From positions 16,941 through 23,927 of the forward strand of contig DJAA01000031.1 in assembly GCA_002428085.1 (NCBI GenBank): a DNA stretch of 6,987 nt, read 5' to 3'. The translations under genes were made by a program, and so were the position numbers. Positions 1-5,041 of this stretch are shown here, one piece after another. The stretch is from Sulfurimonas sp. UBA6014 (GTDB taxonomy: Bacteria > Campylobacterota > Campylobacteria > Campylobacterales > Sulfurimonadaceae). Position 1 is the first letter of the stretch. Each line of letters opens with the position of its first letter. The notes beneath the pieces are model-generated. The model ran no database searches. It was not told where the DNA came from and saw only the letters and a list, made by a program, of their open reading frames with translations.

Positions 1-39
1 TTATGAGCCCGACGAGCTACCGAACTGCTCTATTCCGCG
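1..39 (-). tRNA. initiator tRNA-fMet (CAU), 5' half only, cut by the window edge
   Basis: Read on the minus strand from 39 down to 1, this is the acceptor 5' strand (CGCGGAA), the D arm (GAGCAG...GTAGCTC) and the anticodon arm up to CAT and the two following A residues. The anticodon CAT lies at positions 5 to 3. The anticodon stem carries the run of three G residues (CGGGCTCATAA) typical of bacterial initiator tRNAs, which contact the ribosomal P site, and the first base is C, consistent with the unpaired 1-72 position of initiators. The 3' half (anticodon stem closure, T arm, acceptor 3' strand) lies outside the window. An elongator tRNA-Met or an Ile-CAU tRNA is less likely because of the GGG stem and the C at position 1. 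Confidence 0.9.
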
Positions 40-47
40 ATGTCAAA

Positions 48-70
48 AACAAACGCTTACTCTGTTTGTT
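48..70 (-). other. hairpin in the precursor leader of the initiator tRNA
   Basis: AACAAAC (48-54) and GTTTGTT (64-70) form a 7-bp perfect inverted repeat with a 9-base loop. It lies between the inferred transcription start and the tRNA 5' end, so it could fold in the pre-tRNA leader. The stem is short and mostly A-T, so the structure would be weak. A role in processing is only a guess. Confidence 0.4.
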
Positions 71-78
71 GAAGCGAA

Positions 79-107
79 ATTATAGGTAAATATATACTCT
101 TTGTCAA
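79..107 (-). promoter_or_regulatory. sigma-70 promoter of the initiator tRNA
   Basis: On the minus strand a perfect -35 box TTGACA (107 to 102) and a perfect -10 box TATAAT (84 to 79) are separated by exactly 17 bases. Initiation would fall near position 72, about 33 bases before the tRNA 5' end, leaving a short leader to be removed by RNase P. A full-consensus promoter is what one expects for a stable RNA gene and contrasts with the weak boxes in front of the protein genes here. Confidence 0.85.
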
Positions 108-137
108 GTCTATTTTAGTTAAATTTCAATATAATAA

Positions 138-156
138 TATAATCTAATAAAAGAAG
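138..156 (+). promoter_or_regulatory. probable -10 box and ribosome binding site of ribBA
   Basis: Two overlapping candidate -10 boxes TATAAT occur at 130-135 and 138-143. The second has a poor -35 (TTAGTT, 115-120) at 17-base spacing. Weak or absent -35 boxes are common in Campylobacterota. Initiation near 142-150 leaves a leader of only 12-20 bases, too short for an FMN riboswitch. A purine run AAGAAG (151-156) lies 5 bases before the ATG at 162 and is the likely, weak, ribosome binding site. Confidence 0.45.
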
Positions 157-161
157 CATAA

Positions 162-1190
162 ATGAGACCTATTCAGAGAGTATTCGAAGCGATTGATGAG
201 ATAAAAAAAGGCAACATGGTCATCATGATAGATGATGAAGATAGAGAAAATGAGGGTGACTTAGTTTATGCCTCAGTTTTTTCTACCCCACAGCATGTCA
301 ATTTTATGGCAACGCATGCAAGAGGCTTAATATGTGTTGCTCTAAGTAAAGCTATCGCGACGCGTCTTGATTTGCATCCGATGGTTAGTGCCAATACATC
401 TTCTTATGAGACCGCTTTTACAGTCTCAGTGGATGCTAAAAATGCAGCTACAGGGATATCTGCTTCTGAGAGAAATACGACGATTAAAATATTAGCAAAT
501 CCTATTAGTCGTGCAGAAGAGCTTGTTAAACCAGGACATATTTTTCCCCTCATAGCAAAAGATGGTGGAACACTTGTTAGAACGGGTCATACAGAAGGCT
601 CAGTTGATTTATGCCGTTTAGCGGGTTTGAGTGAGTCAGGAGTCATTTGTGAAATTATAAAAGAAGACGGAACGATGGCGCGCCGTGATGACCTTGATAT
701 ATTTGGTGAAATACATAATTTAAAAACGGTGTTTATTTCTGATATTGTAGAGTATCGTTTAGCCAATGAGAGACTTGTAACTGAAATTGATGTTCGAGAT
801 AGAGATTTTTTCGGTGTAAAAGTCCAACAGCACACATTTGTTGATCATGATAAGATAGAGCATACCGCCGTTGTTTTTTATAAAGCTGGTGCTATAGCAA
901 ATGTCAGAGTTCATAATATTATTCCAGATATAGAGCTTTTGTTGAACCAAAAAAAATACAATAATCTTGTTGACTCTATAGAATATTTAAAGCAAAATAG
1001 CGGTGTTTTAGTGTTTATAAATAAAACGAATCATCAAGATAACGCTGCCATGAAAGAGTTTGGAATTGGAGCACAGATACTTAAATCTCTGGGAATCTCT
1101 AAAATGAACCTTATAACCTCCACTAAACCGACCGATTTTGTAGGTTTGAGCGGATTTGGTTTGGAAGTAAATGAGACGATTGAAATATAG
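162..1190 (+). CDS. ribBA: 3,4-dihydroxy-2-butanone 4-phosphate synthase with a degenerate GTP cyclohydrolase II domain (RibBA-type)
   Basis: The N-terminal half (about residues 1-203) is a complete RibB domain that converts ribulose 5-phosphate to the four-carbon precursor of riboflavin. It has the acidic DDEDRENEGD loop (24-33), THARG (51-55), TTGIS-like region near 96-101, PGHIFPL (124-130) and GHTE (142-145), the metal- and substrate-binding elements of the family. The C-terminal half (about 205-342) aligns with GTP cyclohydrolase II in its RVH (249-251), FGIGAQIL (300-307) and GLSGFGLEV (328-336) segments. It contains no cysteine at all, so the three zinc ligands are gone, and the RGIGL catalytic motif is replaced around 287-296. 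The expected activity is therefore RibB only, and a separate ribA should exist elsewhere in the genome. The 342-residue length is near or slightly below that of usual RibBA fusions. The ATG at 162 starts right at the conserved N-terminus. The gene is divergent from the tRNA and convergent with mntP, so it is probably monocistronic. Confidence 0.93.
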   Translation: MRPIQRVFEAIDEIKKGNMVIMIDDEDRENEGDLVYASVFSTPQHVNFMATHARGLICVALSKAIATRLDLHPMVSANTSSYETAFTVSVDAKNAATGISASERNTTIKILANPISRAEELVKPGHIFPLIAKDGGTLVRTGHTEGSVDLCRLAGLSESGVICEIIKEDGTMARRDDLDIFGEIHNLKTVFISDIVEYRLANERLVTEIDVRDRDFFGVKVQQHTFVDHDKIEHTAVVFYKAGAIANVRVHNIIPDIELLLNQKKYNNLVDSIEYLKQNSGVLVFINKTNHQDNAAMKEFGIGAQILKSLGISKMNLITSTKPTDFVGLSGFGLEVNETIEI

Positions 1191-1201
1191 TGTTTATTTG
1201 A

Positions 1202-1231
1202 GCATAAGGGATTTAAAAATCCTTTTTATGC
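1202..1231. terminator. hairpin between convergent ribBA and mntP, probable terminator
   Basis: An imperfect inverted repeat spans 1202-1231. The outer arms GCATAA (1202-1207) and TTATGC (1226-1231) pair perfectly. The inner arms GGATT (1209-1213) and AATCC (1218-1222) pair around a 4-base loop. For ribBA the inner stem is followed by five T residues (1223-1227), a modest rho-independent terminator starting 18 bases after the stop. The outer arm overlaps the mntP stop codon (1226-1228), so the hairpin may serve both genes, but on the minus strand no clear T tract follows it. Confidence 0.55.
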
Positions 1232-1780
1232 CCAAAATAGGTGTTGGAACAAAATTTTAATACCGATTCCTATAAGCACAATCCCACCTAAAAATTCAGC
1301 CTTATTTTCTAGATAACCGCCTCCGCGTGAGCCAATATACATGCCAAGCAAGCTAAAGATGTATGTGATAAGCCCTATGATTATCATGGATAAGAATGGG
1401 TTGAGTGCAAGCAAATTAAGAGTAAATCCCGCTGCCATGGCATCTATACTTGTTGCTATAGCTAAGATGAGTAACACTCTGTTTGTTATTATGGAGATTT
1501 CGTCTTCAGTATTTTCTCCAAAACTTTCGTACACCATTTTTGCACCTATAACACTCAGTAAAACAAACGCAATCCAGTGGTCTATAAAAGAGATAAAACT
1601 TCCAAGTCCAAGATTGGCAAGATAGCCAAAGAGAGGCATAAATCCTTGAAATAAGCCAAATAATAGTGCAACTTTGAGTGCTAATGTTTTATCAAAACAT
1701 TTGTTCTTAACACCAAGTCCGATAGAGACCGCAAAGGCATCCATACTGAGTGCAAAAGCGAGGAGAATAACTTCAATCAT
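1226..1780 (-). CDS. mntP: manganese efflux pump MntP (YebN / DUF204 family)
   Basis: This 184-residue hydrophobic protein has six predicted membrane segments at about 3-22, 35-56, 66-84, 101-120, 128-150 and 162-181, matching the family in size and topology. It is built as two related halves, each with an acidic motif in a membrane segment: SMDAFAVSIG (12-21, Asp14) and TSIDAMAAG (110-118, Asp113). The family exports Mn(II) across the inner membrane to prevent manganese toxicity. The ATG start (1780 to 1778) is preceded by AAGGA (1793 to 1789) at 8-base spacing, a good ribosome binding site. No yybP-ykoY manganese riboswitch was recognised in the upstream 218 bases, so the basis of any manganese control is not apparent. 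It converges on ribBA and is divergent from the DUF695/RraB gene. Confidence 0.93.
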   Translation of the reverse strand: MIEVILLAFALSMDAFAVSIGLGVKNKCFDKTLALKVALLFGLFQGFMPLFGYLANLGLGSFISFIDHWIAFVLLSVIGAKMVYESFGENTEDEISIITNRVLLILAIATSIDAMAAGFTLNLLALNPFLSMIIIGLITYIFSLLGMYIGSRGGGYLENKAEFLGGIVLIGIGIKILFQHLFWA

Positions 1781-1862
1781 AATAAAAATCCTTAGAGTTT
1801 AATAAGATATCATAGCGAATATTTCTAAAGTCTTTGGTATAAGGTAAAACTTAAAAATTGGC

Positions 1863-1868
1863 TATAAT
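1863..1868 (+). promoter_or_regulatory. candidate -10 box for the DUF695/RraB-acyltransferase-dgkA operon
   Basis: A consensus TATAAT lies 130 bases before the ATG at 1999 in the mntP-DUF695 intergenic region. No acceptable -35 is seen at 16-18 bases, though the upstream DNA is A/T-rich, as in many Campylobacterota promoters. If used, transcription would start near 1875 and both inverted repeats at 1891-1964 would lie in the untranslated leader. Confidence 0.4.
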
Positions 1869-1890
1869 AAATAAAAATTTAAGAAGTGAC

Positions 1891-1919
1891 TTTACGCTCT
1901 TTTGTAAAAAGAGCGTAAA
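1891..1919. repeat. perfect 13-bp inverted repeat with 3-base loop
   Basis: TTTACGCTCTTTT (1891-1903) and its exact complement AAAAGAGCGTAAA (1907-1919) are separated by GTA. The element sits between two divergently transcribed genes and has no T tract after it on either strand, so a terminator role is unlikely. It may be a leader RNA hairpin, a protein-binding palindrome or a copy of a dispersed repeat. Confidence 0.8.
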
Positions 1920-1922
1920 ATA

Positions 1923-1964
1923 CCCTGTAATTCTCGAAAAACAAAGTTTTTTGTAGCTTCAGGG
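1923..1964. repeat. second inverted repeat, immediately after the first
   Basis: The outer arms CCCTG (1923-1927) and CAGGG (1960-1964) pair. After an internal loop, CGAAAAAC (1935-1942) pairs with GTTTTTTG (1946-1953) around an AAA loop with one G-T pair. Additional A-T pairs (1929-1930 with 1958-1959) are possible. It ends 34 bases before the ATG at 1999. Together with the preceding repeat it forms a 74-base block with strong folding potential that no family known to me explains. Confidence 0.6.
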
Positions 1965-1998
1965 GGTTGTAGAGATATCAATTAAAAGTAGAGAATAC

Positions 1999-2730
1999 AT
2001 GAGAGAATTTTTTAAAAAAGTAGTTGATAATAGTGAAATAAATATTGAATTTGAGACGGATGCTCCTCTTTACAAAAAAGAAAATCCTTGGCTTTTTAGC
2101 GTTTTTATTAAGTATGCGAACTTAGACGAAACAGAAGATAGGTATGAAGATTTTTTAGACTCAAAAGAGGCACTGATTATTGCCCTAGAATACACTAATA
2201 AAGCAAAATATATAGGGAGCAGAATTGTAGACGGCTGGAGTGAATTTTATTTTTGTTGCTCAGACGCAAAAGAACTGGATTCTATTGTCTCTAAAATGCT
2301 CTCTTCTAGCAATTATGTCCATGAAAGCAATGTTGTCAGAGATACGAAATGGAATTTTTTTGAGACGCAACTGTTTCCTACTGAGTTAGAATTGCACCAT
2401 ATTGAAAGTGCAAAAATTATTTTTCTTCTCAAAGAGGAAGAAGATGATTTGAGTATTGAGAGAGAAGTGGAGCATTATGCAGCATTTGATACTCTAACGC
2501 AAAAAGAGAGATTTATAGCAAATGCACTGAAGCTTGGATTTGCTTTTAAAGATGACATTGCAACAGATGAGTATGAGCATGGAGTAGCTTTAGTGAAGAT
2601 TCACACACCAAAAGAGGAAGTAGTGCAAAAAGTTGTTGAAGAGCTTTTTCAAGAGATAAAAAAAGAGCATGGTTCATATGAAGGGTGGAGTACGACCTTG
2701 GCAAGCGAAGAAGAAAATATCGAGCTATGA
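1999..2730 (+). CDS. DUF695 and RraB-like two-domain protein of unknown role
   Basis: The 243-residue protein is soluble and acidic, with no signal peptide or membrane segment. The N-terminal part (about 1-125) resembles DUF695 and ends in the linker DTKWNFFETQLFPTELE (115-131), typical of these proteins. The C-terminal part (about 136-235) resembles RraB (DUF1260), with LKEEEDDLSIEREVEHY (144-160), a helix ending KLGFAF (178-183) and YEGW (227-230). RraB of E. coli binds RNase E and inhibits it, but RNase E is not known from the studied Helicobacter and Campylobacter, so the function here is open. The ATG at 1999 has only a weak purine-rich site (AGAGAA, 1990-1995) before it. The stop overlaps the next start as ATGA (2727-2730), implying translational coupling with the transporter-acyltransferase gene. 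Assignment rests on remembered family features, without a profile search. Confidence 0.8.
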   Translation: MREFFKKVVDNSEINIEFETDAPLYKKENPWLFSVFIKYANLDETEDRYEDFLDSKEALIIALEYTNKAKYIGSRIVDGWSEFYFCCSDAKELDSIVSKMLSSSNYVHESNVVRDTKWNFFETQLFPTELELHHIESAKIIFLLKEEEDDLSIEREVEHYAAFDTLTQKERFIANALKLGFAFKDDIATDEYEHGVALVKIHTPKEEVVQKVVEELFQEIKKEHGSYEGWSTTLASEEENIEL

Positions 2731-4559
2731 ATAAAATTTTTGCCATTACAGGAGTTATAAACTATGCTGCAGTTGTTTTTTTAAATGCTTTTACCGATTT
2801 AGGGCATAAAATAATCATCCAAAATACCATTTTTAAAGTGTATGACGGCGATATTCAAATTGTTTTAACAGCTATTGTAAACGCTCTTGTTTTGTTCCCT
2901 TTTATTCTCATATTTTCCCCTTCAGGATTTTTAGCAGACAAATTTCCAAAAAATAAAATTATGCAACACTCAGCACTTTTTGCAGTTGTCATCACTTTAG
3001 GCATCACATACGCTTACTATCAAGGGTGGTTTTACACAGCTTTTTTCATGACTTTTTTACTTGCACTTCAAAGTGCGATTTATGGACCTGCGAAATATGG
3101 TTATATTAAAGAGCTTGTTGGAGTGAAGTATATAACAGCAGGCAATGGAGTGGTTCAAGCAACGACAACGGTTGCTATTTTGAGCGGCATAATATTTTAC
3201 ACTGTTTTGTTTGAGGGGATGTTTGATAATTCTTTAACTACAAAAGAGGATATATTAAAAGTTATAGCCCCTCTTGGATGGCTTTTAGTGGTGAGTTCTC
3301 TTATAGAGTGGTTTTTAACTTTCAAACTTCCGGATAAAATGCAATACGCAAGTCAACAACATTTTAGACCAGAGCAATATATAAAAGGTGCTTATTTACG
3401 AAAAAATTTGAAAATCATGACAAGAAAAAAAGAGATATACGAAGCCATTATTGCTTTATCTCTTTTTTGGTCTATTTCTCAAGTCGTGTTAGCTATTTTT
3501 GGTGAGTATGCAAAGAGTGCGTTGGGTATAACAAACACTGTTTTTGTCCAAGGTGTTATGGCACTAGCAGGTATTGGGATAGTTGTGGGTTCGATTATGG
3601 CAGCGAATTTTTCAAAATATTTTATCAATACTGGTTTGGTTGCCATTGGTTCCTTCACTATAACAGTGATAGTTTTTTGTATCCCTTTTATCTCGTCGCT
3701 GAGTGTTATGGCTTTTATGTTTATTATTTTTGGAATCGCAGCAGGTTTGTTTATTGTTCCACTCAATGCGCATATACAGTTTTTGGCCCCCCGTGTTCAT
3801 CTAGGGACTATTATAGCTGGGAGTAATTTTATTCAAAATATTTTTATGTTTGGATTTTTAGTTTTAACAACACTATTTGCTTTTTTTGGGATGAATTCTG
3901 TGTTTTTATTTTATCTTATGGGGCTTGTAGGTTTGTATTTGAGTGTGATGGTTTTTAAAAGATATGGTGTTATGACATTTTGGGCGATTATGGAACTTAT
4001 CTCAAAAACGCGTCATATTTATAATTATGTTGGATTAGAAAATATTCCACAGACAAAAGGTGTTCTTCTTTTGGGAAATCATGTCAGTTGGATGGATTGG
4101 ATTATTATTCAGCTTCCTATGAAACGGCGTATCAATTTTTTAATGGACAAAGAGATATATTCTTGGCGTTTTTTTCACCCTCTGTTTAAAATAGGTGAGG
4201 CTATTCCTGTCTCTCAAAAAGCTTCTAAAGATGCTTTTAAAGAGGCGTTTAACAGACTGCAAAAAGGGAACATAGTTGCTTTATACCCTGAAGGCGCTAT
4301 TAGCAAAGATGGTCAATTGGGTGAGTTTTACCGAGGATATGAGTTGATTGCTCAAAATTATGATGGAGTTATTGTTCCTTACTTTATTGAGGGAGTTTTT
4401 GGAAGTATGTTTTCAAAGTATAAACCAAAAAGAGTGAAAAATTTTTTACGCAGAAGAAAAATTAATGTGTACTTTGGAGAGGCTATCTCTAAAGATACAA
4501 AAGCAGAAAAATTACGGCATATCATCCTAAACTTGAAGGAAAAAAATGAAATTAAATAA
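2727..4559 (+). CDS. LplT-like MFS transporter fused to a PlsC-type acyltransferase (phospholipid repair)
   Basis: The 610-residue membrane protein has two parts. Residues 1 to about 412 are an MFS transporter with roughly 12 membrane segments, a motif-A-like loop GFLADKFPKNK (67-77) and the segment YGPAKYGYIKEL (119-130) characteristic of LplT-type lysophospholipid transporters. Residues about 430-610 are a PlsC/glycerophospholipid acyltransferase with the catalytic NHVSWMD (HX4D: His452, Asp457), the GEAIPVS block (490-496), PEG (521-523) and the VPYFIEG block (549-555). The family logic is that a lysophospholipid is flipped inward and re-acylated in place. The acyl-ACP synthetase domain that follows PlsC in Aas is absent. 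The start is set at 2727, where ATGA overlaps the preceding stop. An upstream in-frame ATG at 2685 would only add a charged stretch reading inside the previous gene. It overlaps dgkA by 14 bases. It could instead be an MFS protein plus a de novo phosphatidate acyltransferase, but the LplT-like motif favours repair. Confidence 0.85.
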   Translation: MNKIFAITGVINYAAVVFLNAFTDLGHKIIIQNTIFKVYDGDIQIVLTAIVNALVLFPFILIFSPSGFLADKFPKNKIMQHSALFAVVITLGITYAYYQGWFYTAFFMTFLLALQSAIYGPAKYGYIKELVGVKYITAGNGVVQATTTVAILSGIIFYTVLFEGMFDNSLTTKEDILKVIAPLGWLLVVSSLIEWFLTFKLPDKMQYASQQHFRPEQYIKGAYLRKNLKIMTRKKEIYEAIIALSLFWSISQVVLAIFGEYAKSALGITNTVFVQGVMALAGIGIVVGSIMAANFSKYFINTGLVAIGSFTITVIVFCIPFISSLSVMAFMFIIFGIAAGLFIVPLNAHIQFLAPRVHLGTIIAGSNFIQNIFMFGFLVLTTLFAFFGMNSVFLFYLMGLVGLYLSVMVFKRYGVMTFWAIMELISKTRHIYNYVGLENIPQTKGVLLLGNHVSWMDWIIIQLPMKRRINFLMDKEIYSWRFFHPLFKIGEAIPVSQKASKDAFKEAFNRLQKGNIVALYPEGAISKDGQLGEFYRGYELIAQNYDGVIVPYFIEGVFGSMFSKYKPKRVKNFLRRRKINVYFGEAISKDTKAEKLRHIILNLKEKNEIK

Positions 4560-4917
4560 GCCCAAACACAATCTTTTTAAAAACGGCATGTACGCTATAG
4601 AGGGCTTTATAGATATTGTTAAAAATGAAACTTCTTTTAAATGGCAGTTGTTTATGTTTTTTGTTATGGGGATGATTGCTTGGATATTGCCAATTAGTTT
4701 TAGTCTATCAAGTATCCTTTTTTTATCTCTTTTTATACCGATTTTAGCAGAAGTTGCTAATAGTGCCATAGAGAGAGTCGTTGATTTGGTAACAAAAGAG
4801 TATCACATCCTTGCAAAACAGGCAAAAGATGTCGGTGCGACTATGGTTTTGGTAAGTTTGGTTCTAACAGCATTGATTTGGTGTGCGGTTTTGTTAGTTG
4901 CATTTGATGTTGTTTAG
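4546..4917 (+). CDS. dgkA: diacylglycerol kinase (DgkA, prokaryotic integral membrane type)
   Basis: The 123-residue length and three membrane segments (about 31-48, 54-72, 98-119), preceded by an amphipathic N-terminal helix, match DgkA. Active-site elements are present: Glu28 in NET, the ExxNxxIE motif (Glu69, Asn72, Glu76), EYH (85-87) and AKD (93-95) at the start of the last helix. The enzyme phosphorylates diacylglycerol to phosphatidate with ATP at the inner membrane, returning lipid remnants to phospholipid synthesis. The start ATG at 4546 has a strong ribosome binding site GAAGGA (4535-4540) at 5-base spacing and lies within the end of the acyltransferase gene, so both are cotranscribed. 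The pairing fits a lipid salvage operon. Undecaprenol kinase is a related alternative, but the motifs fit the proteobacterial DgkA better. Confidence 0.92.
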   Translation: MKLNKPKHNLFKNGMYAIEGFIDIVKNETSFKWQLFMFFVMGMIAWILPISFSLSSILFLSLFIPILAEVANSAIERVVDLVTKEYHILAKQAKDVGATMVLVSLVLTALIWCAVLLVAFDVV

Positions 4918-4952
4918 CTTAGGCGTTAAATTTATCCAAATTGAGAGAGATT

Positions 4953-5016
4953 TCTTTGTCACAAAAACAATTTTTTAGGAGTAATAAAGTATAGTTACGG
5001 GTTTTTGTGACAAGGA
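4953..5016. repeat. 16-bp inverted repeat with a 32-base loop between dgkA and the spermidine gene
   Basis: The arms 4953-4968 (core TTGTCACAAAAAC) and 5001-5016 (core GTTTTTGTGACAA) pair over 16 positions with a single G-T pair (4955 with 5014); 13 of these are an uninterrupted perfect match. The arms are 32 bases apart. It lies 36 bases after dgkA and 25 bases before the next start. A T-rich stretch follows on the plus strand (5018-5026), so it may be a weak terminator or attenuator. The spaced arms could equally be paired protein sites. Confidence 0.75.
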
Positions 5017-5029
5017 CTATTTTTATATT

Positions 5030-5034
5030 AGGAG
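5030..5034 (+). promoter_or_regulatory. ribosome binding site that fixes the TTG start of the spermidine gene
   Basis: AGGAG, a full Shine-Dalgarno core, ends 7 bases before TTG at 5042. The first in-frame Met codon is far inside the protein, after the nucleotide-binding fold, so this site is what identifies the TTG as the start. Confidence 0.8.
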
Positions 5035-5041
5035 AAAAATT

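Noticed and set aside
121..161. FMN riboswitch upstream of ribBA
   Set aside because: The space between the candidate -10 boxes and the ATG is far too short for the aptamer, and no conserved RFN segments are seen.
1341..1625. Plus-strand open frame opposite mntP (94 codons)
   Set aside because: It is the antisense shadow of a well-supported membrane protein gene, has no ribosome binding site and no recognisable family.
1891..1964. Rho-independent terminator in the divergent region
   Set aside because: There is no T tract after the stems on either strand, and neither flanking gene ends here.
1781..1998. yybP-ykoY manganese riboswitch controlling mntP
   Set aside because: On the minus strand upstream of mntP I could not identify the conserved paired loops of this class. 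The strong hairpins lie more than 100 bases away and do not resemble it.
2685..2726. Upstream in-frame ATG as start of the transporter-acyltransferase gene, adding 14 residues
   Set aside because: The added stretch is charged, reads inside the preceding coding sequence, and precedes a standard ATGA stop-start overlap at 2727 that begins just at the first membrane segment.
3479..3800. Minus-strand open frames inside the transporter gene
   Set aside because: They are antisense to hydrophobic membrane segments, have low-complexity composition, and lack start signals.
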